Shown: in pieces, positions 1 through 7,648 of the stretch
How the letters are laid out: the number at the start of each line of letters is the position of its first letter
Numbering within the stretch: the stretch's first letter is position 1
Source of the DNA: Streptomyces sp. NRRL F-5123
GTDB lineage: Bacteria; Actinomycetota; Actinomycetes; Streptomycetales; Streptomycetaceae
NCBI RefSeq assembly: GCF_000721495.1
Contig: NZ_JOHY01000017.1
Location: 1 to 64,000, forward strand
Direction of reading: 5' to 3'
Length of the DNA: 64,000 nucleotides
Program-made: the position numbers and the translations under genes
Notes under the pieces: generated by a model
The model's database searches: none
What the model saw: only the letters and a program-made list of their open reading frames with translations
Told to the model about the DNA's origin: nothing

Positions 1-1071
1 CCGCAAACCCCCGACCCGCACCCCCGCCTCCCCCACCGCATAAGGCAACTTCAGCTCGTCCCGCGGCAGCCACATCCCCACCGCGCCCAGCCACCCCACC
101 GGGGCGGCCCGCCAGTGCAACCGCCGCTCCCCCGGGCGCCACAGCGCCAGAGACTCCGCCCCGCCCGGGACTTCCGCCCGAAAGGCCACCACCGACGCCT
201 CGGGCGCGAGGACGAGACCGGGCTGCGCGGTCACCGGCGTGAGCTGGACGCCGGGGACGCGCAGGGCGTCCGGGAAGCGCACCGGGTGCCGACTGCCGAG
301 GACGCCCCAGCCGAGCCGCGCCTCGCCCGTCGCGTCGCTGCGCAGCACCAGCAGGCCGCTGTCGGGCTCGGCGAGCAGCAGCCGGTCGTCGCTGTCGTCG
401 GTGAGATGGAGCAGCGGGCTGGTGCGCCCGGTGCCGAGGTCGGCGGCCACCGCCTTCGTACGGCCGCCGAGTTCGCGGTCGAGCGCGAGCAGCCGCCCGG
501 TGCGGTCGAGCCAGACCCCGCCCGTGCAGCGGCCCTCGACGGTCATGACGGGCTGCGGGCCCTGCCCGTCCGCCGTGCCGTGCACGCGCCAGACGCCCGT
601 ACGGCCGGCAGCCGCGTCGTACGCGAGCGCGTACGCCACCGGCGGGGAGGCGGGGACGGGCGGCAGCAGCCGTACGTCGTCGCCGGTCAGCGAGCCGACC
701 GGCAGCTCGCCGGTCTGCGGGCCCGAGGGGTAGAGCAGCACGAGGTCCCAGCGGTCGGCGACGCGGCGGCGTACGAGCACCCGCCCGTCGGCGAGCGGCA
801 GCGCCTGCGTGTCGGCCTCCTCGGGTTGCCGTCCGGGCAGCGGTACGGCGTAGGGCTCGGGCCCGCCGAGGGTCCAGCGCTCGACGAGCAGGCCGCGCCC
901 GGCGCCGTCGGGCGTGACGCCCTCGGCCAGGCAGGCCGCGTACGAGCCGTCCGCGGCGATCGTGAAGCCGGACCGGCGCACCGTCCGCGGCACGCCCGCC
1001 CCGGCTCCCGTCCCCGCGGCGCCGCCCTCGGCCCGCAGCACGCTCATCGCTCCCACAGCTGTGACGGTCAT
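1..1071 (-). CDS. Hypothetical protein, possible beta-propeller, 3' end off the window
   Basis: An uninterrupted minus-strand frame runs from an ATG at 1071 to the window edge, giving at least 357 codons with no stop and typical Streptomyces codon use. The protein starts MTVTAVGAMSVLRAEGG and has no signal peptide or membrane helix. It is rich in short beta-strand stretches separated by Gly/Asp turns, such as DGSYAACLAEG, DGRVLVRRR and DRTGRLLALD. That pattern suggests a WD40-like propeller, but this is inference and I do not recognise the family. It is transcribed away from the siderophore-binding lipoprotein gene, with 323 bp between the two starts. Confidence 0.7.
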   Translation of the reverse strand, partial: MTVTAVGAMSVLRAEGGAAGTGAGAGVPRTVRRSGFTIAADGSYAACLAEGVTPDGAGRGLLVERWTLGGPEPYAVPLPGRQPEEADTQALPLADGRVLVRRRVADRWDLVLLYPSGPQTGELPVGSLTGDDVRLLPPVPASPPVAYALAYDAAAGRTGVWRVHGTADGQGPQPVMTVEGRCTGGVWLDRTGRLLALDRELGGRTKAVAADLGTGRTSPLLHLTDDSDDRLLLAEPDSGLLVLRSDATGEARLGWGVLGSRHPVRFPDALRVPGVQLTPVTAQPGLVLAPEASVVAFRAEVPGGAESLALWRPGERRLHWRAAPVGWLGAVGMWLPRDELKLPYAVGEAGVRVGGLR

Positions 1072-1394
1072 GTGAGTCGTCCACCTCCGGCGCAAGACCG
1101 TAGTTTTCGCACTTCCGGGCGATCAACGCGACCGGGGGTCATTCACCCGTAAGGGTGTTGGTGTGCACGATTCGCCCGCGGGGCGTACGCGGGTGTGCAA
1201 AACGGCGCCCGCCTGCGCGGAGGGGTCGCCGCCCGTGGAACGAGGGGGTGGGTGTACGGCGCACGAATGGATGAGGTTAGGCTCACCTAAGACAGCGTTT
1301 GAGCTTTGAACCACCAGCGCGGCCACGTGCACCGCCATCGGTCACGCGCACCTCCCACGGCCCCGCACGCCACCCACGCACCAGGAGTCCGCTC
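1072..1394. other. Divergent intergenic region carrying an iron box
   Basis: These 323 bases separate the divergent starts at 1071 and 1395. The only structure I can support is the iron box at 1272-1290. No ORF here looks coding. Confidence 0.6.
1272..1290 (+). promoter_or_regulatory. Iron box (DmdR1/IdeR-type operator)
   Basis: The 19-mer TGAGGTTAGGCTCACCTAA differs from the consensus TTAGGTTAGGCTCACCTAA only in its first few bases. It lies about 105 bp upstream of the siderophore-binding lipoprotein start. In Streptomyces such boxes bind the ferrous-iron repressor DmdR1, so the gene should be induced by iron starvation. Confidence 0.85.
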
Positions 1395-2447
1395 ATGTCC
1401 CACCGGCGCCGCCGTACCACCGCCGCCGTCGCCCTCGCCGCAGCCGCCGGGCTCGCCCTCGCCGCGTGCGGCGGCTCCTCCGACGACGGGAAGGGAGCGG
1501 GCGGCACGGACGCGGCCGCCAAGGACAAGCAGGCGGTCGCCAAGGGCGGCAAGGACTTCGGGTCCGCGGGCGACAAGACCGCGCAGATGGGGACGGACGC
1601 GAAGCCCGGCCAGTGGCCGCGCACGGTCAGGCACGCGATGGGATCGACCGTGATCCCGAAGCAGCCCACCCGGGTCGTCGTCCTGGACGTCGGCGAGCTG
1701 GACAACGTCGTGTCGCTCGGCGTCAAGCCGGTCGGCTACGCGCCCACCGAGGGCTCGCCCTCGCTTCCGTCGTACCTGAAGAAGGACGGCGGCAGCCCGA
1801 AGAACATCGGCACGATCAACAACCTCAACCTGGAGGCCATCGCGGGCCTCCACCCCGACCTGATCCTCGGCAGCCAGCTGCGCGCGGCCACGCAGTACAA
1901 GGCGCTGGAGAAGATCGCGCCGACCGTCTTCTCCGTCCGCCCCGGCTACACCTGGAAGCAGAACTACCTGCTCAACGCGGCCGCGCTCGACAAGACCGCG
2001 CAGGCCGAGGCGAAGCTCGCCGAATACGACGGCAAGATCAAGGCGCTGGACGCGGCGCTCGGGGCGAAGAAGCCCACCGTGTCGATGGTCCGCTACATGC
2101 AGGACGGGAAGACGCGGCTGTACGCGAACCAGTCCTTCATCGGCACGATCCTGAAGGACGCGGGCATCCCGCGGCCCAAGAACCAGGACATCGACGACCT
2201 CGCCGCCGAGATCTCCGCGGAGAACATCGACCAGGCGGACGCGGACTACATCTTCACCGGCGTCTACGGCGACCCGAAGACGACGGACATGGCGCGGGCC
2301 CAGTCCAACCCGCTGTGGAAGAACCTGGGCGCGGTCAAGGCCGGCCACGCCTTCGACGTCCCGGACGAGACGTGGTACCTCGGGCTCGGCGTCACGGCCG
2401 CGGACCTGGTCGTGGCCGACCTCCAGCACTACCTGACGGCGTCCTGA
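1395..2447 (+). CDS. Fe3+-siderophore ABC transporter substrate-binding lipoprotein
   Basis: This 350-residue protein is likely the extracytoplasmic receptor of a ferric-siderophore ABC importer. It has an Arg-rich n-region, a hydrophobic stretch and a lipobox LAAC near residue 24, so it should be lipid-anchored. Two alpha/beta lobes follow, with the segments RVVVLDVGELDNVVSLGVKP, HPDLILGSQ and ADYIFTGVYGD that are typical of the TroA/FecB fold. I chose ATG 1395 because it begins directly before the signal peptide and follows CCAGGAGTCC. The iron box upstream implies DmdR1 control. No permease or ATPase gene lies next to it, so it must work with components encoded elsewhere. Confidence 0.92.
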   Translation: MSHRRRRTTAAVALAAAAGLALAACGGSSDDGKGAGGTDAAAKDKQAVAKGGKDFGSAGDKTAQMGTDAKPGQWPRTVRHAMGSTVIPKQPTRVVVLDVGELDNVVSLGVKPVGYAPTEGSPSLPSYLKKDGGSPKNIGTINNLNLEAIAGLHPDLILGSQLRAATQYKALEKIAPTVFSVRPGYTWKQNYLLNAAALDKTAQAEAKLAEYDGKIKALDAALGAKKPTVSMVRYMQDGKTRLYANQSFIGTILKDAGIPRPKNQDIDDLAAEISAENIDQADADYIFTGVYGDPKTTDMARAQSNPLWKNLGAVKAGHAFDVPDETWYLGLGVTAADLVVADLQHYLTAS

Positions 2448-2506
2448 CCGCGTCCTGACACCGGCCCGAGAGGACAAGGCGTCCTCTGCGGGTAATCTTC
2501 GTAGAC

Positions 2507-3379
2507 GTGCCACGTCTATCCGACCTCATCGACGCCCTCGACGCCCTGTGGCCGCCGGCCACGGCGGAGAGCTGGGACGCCGTCGGGCTGGTGTGCGGCG
2601 ACCCGGCGGCGCAGGTCGGCCGGGTCCTCTTCGCCGTCGACCCGGTGCAGGAGGTCGTGGACGAGGCCGTCGCGGCCGGCGCCGACCTGCTCGTCACGCA
2701 CCACCCGCTGTACCTGCGCGGGACCACGAGCGTCGCACCCGTGGGGCCCACCGGTTTCAAGGGGCGGGTGGTGCACGACCTCATCCGGGGCGGAATCGCG
2801 CTCTACGTCGCGCACACCAACGCCGACCGCGCCGACCCCGGCGTCTCCGACGCGCTCGCCGCGGCGGTCGGGCTGCGGGTGACCGGCCCGCTCGTACCGG
2901 ACCCGGCCGACCCGGCGGGGCGCCGCGGGCTGGGCCGGATCGGTGTGCTGGACGAGCCGCTGAGCCTCGCCGAGTTCGCCGCGCAGGCCGCCCGCGGGCT
3001 GCCCGAGACGGCGACCGGGCTGCGGGTGGCCGGCGACCCGGCGGCCCCGGTCCGTACCGTCGCGGTGTGCGGCGGCTCCGGCGACAGCCTCTTCGCGCAG
3101 GTGCGGGCCGCGGGCGTGGACGCGTACCTGACCGCCGACCTGCGGCACCACCCCGCCTCCGAGGCGCGCCAGGCCGCGCCGCTCGCGCTGATCGACGCCG
3201 CGCACTGGGCCACCGAGTGGCCGTGGTGCCCGCAGGCCGCCCGCGAGGTCGACGCGCTCGCCGAGCGGCACGGCTGGGCGCTCAGCACCCAGGTCTCGTA
3301 CGCCGTCACCGACCCGTGGACGGCACACGCACCCTCCGCTTCTCCCGTCCCTTCCAGCAGCCCAGGAGCCCCCCGCTGA
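2507..3379 (+). CDS. Nif3-like dinuclear metal-centre protein (GTP cyclohydrolase I type 2 homolog)
   Basis: This is a Nif3/YbgI family protein of 290 residues. The dinuclear metal site is visible: THHP (His65-His66), HTNAD (His103 and Asp107) and HWATE (His233 and Glu237). Family members form toroidal hexamers, and their physiological reaction is unsettled despite the GTP cyclohydrolase label. The GTG start at 2507 is set by conservation of the first segment. The stop overlaps the CTG start of the zinc-ribbon gene by four bases (CTGA), so the two are probably translationally coupled. This pair followed by a histidine phosphatase is a common Streptomyces block. Confidence 0.93.
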   Translation: MPRLSDLIDALDALWPPATAESWDAVGLVCGDPAAQVGRVLFAVDPVQEVVDEAVAAGADLLVTHHPLYLRGTTSVAPVGPTGFKGRVVHDLIRGGIALYVAHTNADRADPGVSDALAAAVGLRVTGPLVPDPADPAGRRGLGRIGVLDEPLSLAEFAAQAARGLPETATGLRVAGDPAAPVRTVAVCGGSGDSLFAQVRAAGVDAYLTADLRHHPASEARQAAPLALIDAAHWATEWPWCPQAAREVDALAERHGWALSTQVSYAVTDPWTAHAPSASPVPSSSPGAPR

Positions 3380-4116
3380 ACGCCGAGCCCGCCGACCAGA
3401 TCCGCCTTCTCGAAGTCCAGGCCCTCGACTCGCGCATCGCGCAGCTGGACCACAAGCGCAAGACCCTCCCCGAGCACGCCGAGCTCGAACGCCTCGGCGC
3501 CGACCACGCGCAGCTGCGCGACCTGCTGGTGGCCGCGCAGACCGAGGAGAGCGACACCGCCCGCGAGCAGACCAAGGCGGAGCAGGACGTCGACCAGGTG
3601 CGCCAGCGGGCCGTACGCGACCAGCAGCGGCTGGACTCCGGCGCGCTCGGCGCGAAGGACCTGGAGAACGTGCAGCGCGAGCTGGCGTCGCTCGCCAAGC
3701 GGCAGTCCGACCTGGAGGACGTCGTGCTCGACGTCATGGAGCGCCGCGAAGCCGCGCAGGAGCGCGCCGCGGAGCTGAGCGGGCGGGTCGAGGCCGTGCA
3801 GTCCGAGACGGCGGCGGCGGAGGCGCGCAAGACGGAGGCGCTGGAGGCCATCGACGCCGAGGGCTTCACGGTCGCCAAGGAGCGCGAGGTGCTCGCCTCG
3901 GCCGTGCCCGACGACCTGATCAAGCTCTACGACAAGCTGCGCGCCCAGGGCGGCGGCATCGGCGCCGCCCGCCTCTACCAGAAGCGCTGCGAGGGCTGCC
4001 GGCTGGAGCTGAACATCACCGAGCTGAACGAGGTGCGCGCGGCGCCCGCGAACCAGGTGGTGCGCTGCGAGAACTGCCGCCGCATCCTGGTGCGTACGGC
4101 CGACTCCGGCCTGTAG
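3376..4116 (+). CDS. C4-type zinc-ribbon coiled-coil protein
   Basis: The 246-residue product is a long alpha-helical coiled coil (roughly residues 10-170, rich in Glu, Arg and Ala). It ends in a zinc ribbon whose ligands are CEGC and CENC, about 30 residues apart. Family members are putative nucleic-acid-binding proteins of unknown exact role. The start appears to be CTG at 3376. An AGGAG at 3364-3368 lies seven bases upstream, the CTGA overlaps the Nif3-like stop, and no ATG, GTG or TTG exists nearby in frame before the conserved ADQIRLLEVQALDSRIAQL region. The frame remains open upstream inside the Nif3-like gene, but that part is a shadow. Confidence 0.9.
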   Translation: MNAEPADQIRLLEVQALDSRIAQLDHKRKTLPEHAELERLGADHAQLRDLLVAAQTEESDTAREQTKAEQDVDQVRQRAVRDQQRLDSGALGAKDLENVQRELASLAKRQSDLEDVVLDVMERREAAQERAAELSGRVEAVQSETAAAEARKTEALEAIDAEGFTVAKEREVLASAVPDDLIKLYDKLRAQGGGIGAARLYQKRCEGCRLELNITELNEVRAAPANQVVRCENCRRILVRTADSGL

Positions 4117-4121
4117 GTCCG

Positions 4122-4817
4122 GTGACCGCGCCGGGTACGGGGGCGGCCCCGGATCTCGGGGCGCCGACCGTACTGCTCCTGCTCCGGCACGGGGAGACCG
4201 CGCTGACCGCCGGGCGCCGCTTCTCCGGGAGCGGCGGGGCGGATCCGGCGCTGTCCGCCCGCGGGCGCGAGCAAGCGGCGTGCGCGGCGCGGGCGTTGGC
4301 GTCGGCGCGGCCGCCGGTGGACGCCGTCGTGTCCTCGCCGCTCGCCCGCTGCCGGGAGACCGCCGCGGTCGTCGCGGGGCGGCTCGGTCTGCCGGTGGGG
4401 GTCGAACCGGGCCTGCGGGAGACGGCGTTCGGGGCGTGGGAGGGCCTGACCTTCGCCGAGGCCCGCGAGCGGGACCCGGCCGCGCTGGACGCCTGGCTCG
4501 CCTCCCCCGCCGCCGCACCGCCCGGCGGGGAGAGCTTCGCCGACGTCGCCGCCCGCGTCACCGCGGCCCGCGACGCGCTGCTGGCCGCGCACCGCGGGCG
4601 TACGGTCCTGCTGGTCAGCCACGTCACACCGCTGAAGACCCTGCTCCGGCTCGCGCTGGGCGCCCCCCACGAGGCGCTCTTCCGGATGGACCTCGACCCG
4701 GCGTCGCTGTCGGCGGTCTCCTGCTACGCGGACGGCAACGCGACCGTCCGCCACCTCAATTCGACCGCGCATTTGGCACCTTGGCCGTACGCGGGGGAGA
4801 GCGCCGGGCCACAATGA
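4122..4817 (+). CDS. Histidine phosphatase (phosphoglycerate mutase-like), lacks the RNase HI half
   Basis: This 231-residue protein has the histidine phosphatase signature LLRHGET (phospho-accepting His23) and a second catalytic His in LLVSHVTP. A conserved RxxxTA-type segment (RCRETAAVV) lies between them. Its sequence resembles the C-terminal acid phosphatase domain of the bifunctional RNase HI/phosphatase known as SCO2299 in S. coelicolor. The N-terminal RNase HI domain is absent: the GTG at 4122 lies only five bases after the zinc-ribbon stop, leaving no room for it. The likely activity is a broad phosphatase resembling alpha-ribazole phosphatase. It is co-directional with the Nif3 and zinc-ribbon genes. 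Confidence 0.9.
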   Translation: MTAPGTGAAPDLGAPTVLLLLRHGETALTAGRRFSGSGGADPALSARGREQAACAARALASARPPVDAVVSSPLARCRETAAVVAGRLGLPVGVEPGLRETAFGAWEGLTFAEARERDPAALDAWLASPAAAPPGGESFADVAARVTAARDALLAAHRGRTVLLVSHVTPLKTLLRLALGAPHEALFRMDLDPASLSAVSCYADGNATVRHLNSTAHLAPWPYAGESAGPQ

Positions 4818-4821
4818 CCGC

Positions 4822-5202
4822 GTGGACGGACGAGACGGGGAAGCGCGGGACGACACTGCCGCCCGGCGTGCGGGCACCGAGCGGCTCATGGAGCCGCTGC
4901 GGGCGAACATGCCCGCGGACAAGGACATCAGCTTCGAGGGCATCCGCAGCATGGGCAACCCCGTCCCCCTCCTGGTGCAGAACGACGGCACGGGCGTGCT
5001 CCAGCTGTGGCTCGAACCCTTCGGCCAGGACTACTGGTTGAACCCCGGCGAGTCGGTGTACGTGACGTCGTACGGCATGTGGAACGACCACCCCTTCGAG
5101 GTCGTCCACGAGCAGGACTGCATCACCGTGTGGGCGACGTCCTGGTTCGCGACCGTCTCCGACCTGAGCGGTGCCGAGTTCCCGGCGGGCAGCCGGAGTT
5201 AG
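4822..5202 (+). CDS. Small hypothetical cytoplasmic protein
   Basis: This is a protein of about 126 residues with no signal peptide. Its C-terminal 100 residues are rich in aromatic and beta-prone segments (LLVQNDGTGVLQLWLEPFG, SYGMWNDHPFEVVHEQDCITVW), suggesting a small beta-barrel or cupin-like fold, which is only inference. The start is uncertain. GTG 4822 lies five bases after the phosphatase stop, while ATG 4888 would remove 22 poorly conserved-looking residues. Neither has a convincing Shine-Dalgarno sequence. It ends 19 bp before the convergent KDPG aldolase gene. Confidence 0.75.
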   Translation: MDGRDGEARDDTAARRAGTERLMEPLRANMPADKDISFEGIRSMGNPVPLLVQNDGTGVLQLWLEPFGQDYWLNPGESVYVTSYGMWNDHPFEVVHEQDCITVWATSWFATVSDLSGAEFPAGSRS

Positions 5203-5221
5203 CGGCCTGCGCGGGCCCGCC

Positions 5222-5839
5222 TCACGGCGCGAGCGCGGCCGCCTCCTTGGCGAGGGCGGTGATGCCCTCCCAGTCGCGGGCGGCGAGCAGATCCTTCGGG
5301 ATCATCCAGCTGCCGCCCACGCAGGCGACGTTCGGCAGCTCCAGATACCGCGGGGCGCGGGCCGCGTCGATCCCGCCGGTCGGGCAGAAGCGGGCGCGTG
5401 GCAGCGGCGAGGCGAGCGACTTCAGGAAGGGCGCGCCCCCGGCGGGTTCGGCCGGGAAGAACTTCATGTCGGTGATGCCGCGCTCCAGCAGGTTCAGCAC
5501 CTCGGAGGCCGTGGACACCCCCGGCAGGTACGGCAGTCCCGTCCCGCACATCGCGTCCAGCAGCGACTCCGTCCACCCCGGGCTGACCAGGAACCGCGCC
5601 CCCGCCGCGGTCGCCGCGGCCGCGTGGTCCGGCGTGAGCACCGTCCCGGCCCCCACGACCGCGCCGGGCACCCCGAGCGCCACCGCCTGGATCGCCTCCA
5701 GCGCGGCGGGCGTCCGCAACGTGATCTCGATGGCCCCGAGCCCCCCGGCGAGGAGCGCCCGCGCGAGCGGCACGGCGTCGTCGGCGTCCTCGACGACGAC
5801 GACGGGTATCACGGGGGCGAGCCCGAACACGGAATCCAT
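5222..5839 (-). CDS. eda: 2-dehydro-3-deoxyphosphogluconate (KDPG) aldolase
   Basis: This 205-residue class I aldolase cleaves KDPG (and 4-hydroxy-2-oxoglutarate) to pyruvate and glyceraldehyde-3-phosphate (or glyoxylate), the last Entner-Doudoroff step. The catalytic glutamate is in GAIEITLRT (Glu38) and the Schiff-base lysine in ITDMKFFPAE (Lys126). The phosphate-binding GG(I/S) loops are present (TGGID, GGSWM). Length and motif spacing are normal. The gene is monocistronic. Its start faces a 16-bp palindrome about 30 bp upstream (5870-5885), which implies a dedicated repressor. Confidence 0.95.
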   Translation of the reverse strand: MDSVFGLAPVIPVVVVEDADDAVPLARALLAGGLGAIEITLRTPAALEAIQAVALGVPGAVVGAGTVLTPDHAAAATAAGARFLVSPGWTESLLDAMCGTGLPYLPGVSTASEVLNLLERGITDMKFFPAEPAGGAPFLKSLASPLPRARFCPTGGIDAARAPRYLELPNVACVGGSWMIPKDLLAARDWEGITALAKEAAALAP

Positions 5840-5869
5840 GCGCACATCCTGGCCGGAGGCTCCACTCCC

Positions 5870-5900
5870 TGCAACGCGCGTTGCACATGGCGCAACGCCA
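5870..5900. promoter_or_regulatory. Paired palindromes upstream of eda
   Basis: TGCAACGCGCGTTGCA (5870-5885) is a perfect 16-bp palindrome. It is followed three bases later by TGGCGCAACGCCA (5888-5900), with 5-bp inverted arms and the same GCAACG core. The pair sits 31-61 bp upstream of the eda ATG, where a repressor of IclR, GntR or LacI type could act. The regulator is not identified here. Confidence 0.6.
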
Positions 5901-5977
5901 CGATGGTCGCAGGGGCGAACGGGGGTGCCTCTTACGGTGGGATGCGCAGCTTTCCGCCGGTGAGTGGCTGGTCGCGC

Positions 5978-6017
5978 GGTTCTCCCCCAGAGCTTCGCCT
6001 GGGAGGTGCCCCCGCGC
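5978..6017 (+). repeat. Dispersed C-rich palindromic element, copy A
   Basis: This copy reads GGTTCTCCCCCAGAGCTTCG followed by CCTGGGAGGTGCCCCCGCGC. The CCCAG and CTGGG arms can form a small hairpin. Closely related copies occur at about 45.5, 48.0, 54.6, 54.7, 54.8 and 62.8 kb. It lies between the eda promoter and the 3' end of yaaA. Confidence 0.75.
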
Positions 6018-6081
6018 ACGGGAGATCGCGCAAAGCACCCCCCGGGGGCACCCCGGAGCGGAACGGCGCACCCCGCGGGAG

Positions 6082-6858
6082 CTACACCTCGTGGACGAGG
6101 ATGTCGAAGCGGGGCCCGTCCGTCTCGACGGCGAAGCCGAGGTCGCGGAGGTCGGAGGCGAGGGCCTCGGGGGTCCGGGGCCGGGCCCCGGCGGTGAGGA
6201 GGGCCCGCACGACACGGCCCTTCGTCGCCTTGTTGAAGTGCGAGACGACGGCGCGCCGCTCGACCCCCTCCACGACGGTGACCTGGAGCACCCGCACGGA
6301 GACCGTGCGCCCCGCGACCTCCCCCCGCGGCCGCCAGGCCGCCGCGTACGCAGCCGACCGCAGGTCGAGCACGAGCCCGCCCCCGGCGAGATCGGGCAGC
6401 GCCCGCTCCAGGTGCGGCTTCCAGTACGCGGCGAGCCCGCCCGCCCCGGGCAGCCGGACGCCCATGGAGCAGCGGTAGGCGGGGATGCGGTCGGCGAGCC
6501 GCACCGCGCCCCACAGCCCGGAGAAGACCAGCAGGGACTGCCCGGCGCGGCGCTTGGCGGCGGCGTCGAGGGTGCCGAGGCCGAGCGCGTCGTAGAGGAC
6601 CCCCGTGTAGAGCCGTCCGGCGGCCACCGCGGGGGCGGTGCGCAGCGCGGCGTTGCGGGCGATCTCGCCGCGCAGCCCGGGGGTGAGCCCGAGGACGTCC
6701 GCGGCCTTGTCCTCGTCCCCCTCGCACAGCGCGACCAGCTCGTCGAGCACGGCCGCGCGCGGTGCGGCGAGCTCGGGCAGCGACAGTCCGTCGAGCGCGA
6801 GCGGCCGCCCGCGTACGGCGCCGGTCTTGCCCTCCGACGGCGGCAGCAGGACGAGCAC
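6082..6858 (-). CDS. yaaA: Peroxide stress protein YaaA family (UPF0246)
   Basis: This 258-residue protein starts MLVLLPPSEGKT, the family's N-terminal signature. It also has conserved blocks YTGVLYDALG, VFSGLWGAVR and YKLDMG-like YRCSMGVRLP, and ends with VSHFNKATKGRVVRALL. E. coli YaaA lowers free intracellular iron during hydrogen peroxide stress and has a DNA-binding fold, and this is assumed to be related. I chose GTG 6858 because it is preceded by GAAGGAGAAACC, although the frame stays open upstream to 6930. The next element upstream is rnpB, transcribed in the opposite direction. Confidence 0.93.
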   Translation of the reverse strand: MLVLLPPSEGKTGAVRGRPLALDGLSLPELAAPRAAVLDELVALCEGDEDKAADVLGLTPGLRGEIARNAALRTAPAVAAGRLYTGVLYDALGLGTLDAAAKRRAGQSLLVFSGLWGAVRLADRIPAYRCSMGVRLPGAGGLAAYWKPHLERALPDLAGGGLVLDLRSAAYAAAWRPRGEVAGRTVSVRVLQVTVVEGVERRAVVSHFNKATKGRVVRALLTAGARPRTPEALASDLRDLGFAVETDGPRFDILVHEV

Positions 6859-6949
6859 GGTTTCTCCTTCACGGCGTGGGGTCCCGGCCAGCCTACGCGG
6901 CCGGGGCGCGGGTCCCGCGGACTGATCCACTACGATGGCGGGTACGGCA

Positions 6950-7354
6950 GACGAGCCGGGCGGACGGCCGCGTCGGGATCCCCGGATCCCGCCGAGGAAG
7001 GTCCGGGCTCCACAGGGCAGGGTGATGGCTAACGGCCACCCGGGGCGACCCGCGGGAAAGTGCCACAGAAAACAGACCGCCGGGGATCTCGGTCCCCGGT
7101 AAGGGTGAAACGGTGGTGTAAGAGACCACCAGTGCCCAGGGTGACCTGGGCAGCTAGGTAAACCCCACCTGGAGCAAGGTCAAGAGGACGGTACGGCGAC
7201 GCACCGTCCGCGCGGACGTTTGAGGGCTGCCCGCCCGAGTCCGCGGGTAGACCGCACGAGGCTGCCGGCAACGGCAGCCCTAGATGGATGGCCGTCGCCC
7301 GGGCCGCCGCGAGGCGCCCGGTGCACAGAACCCGGCCTACAGCCCGACTCGTCT
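6950..7354 (+). ncRNA. rnpB: RNase P RNA (M1 RNA), bacterial class A
   Basis: This is the catalytic RNA of ribonuclease P, which matures tRNA 5' ends. The P1 helix pairs AGACGAGCC at 6950 with CTCGTCT ending at 7354. The universally conserved GAGGAAGGTCCGGGCTCCAC, CACAGAAAA around 7066, AGGGTGAAACGGTG, AAACCCCACC near 7160 and the late AGATGGATGG near 7282 are all present in the right order. The length of about 405 nt is normal for actinobacteria. A 13-bp hairpin follows 16 bases later. Any ORF called across this stretch is an artefact. Confidence 0.97.
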
Positions 7355-7370
7355 GCCGCCCCCTCCCTTC

Positions 7371-7404
7371 CCGGTCGGAGCGGCTTGCCGCCCGCTCCGA
7401 CCGG
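7371..7404 (+). terminator. Terminator of rnpB
   Basis: A perfect 13-bp stem (CCGGTCGGAGCGG with CCGCTCCGACCGG) encloses an 8-nt loop. There is no U-tract, as usual for Streptomyces terminators. Confidence 0.85.
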
Positions 7405-7648
7405 ATCCGCCGGGTCCGACGGCACCCGCGGGACCCGGCCGGGCGCCTGCCCCGCGGCCGAAATCGCGCGGAATCGTCGACGGCCGTCGCCGGCTCGTGC
7501 TGACGTAGGCCCTGCCCGAACGGCCGTGTTGCGGGCGGCACCAGGCGTGCTTCCATGGAATGGCCGGGAAGAAGCGCGGCCGCCTGCCTTCGCGGGTCCG
7601 CGGCCCGGGACCGAGTCACCGACCCCTCGGGGGGCGGAGGACTGCACC

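Noticed and set aside
7220..7648. N-terminal extension of the NACHT-like frame back to 7220
   Set aside because: It overlaps rnpB and its terminator hairpin, and a good ribosome binding site precedes ATG 7649.
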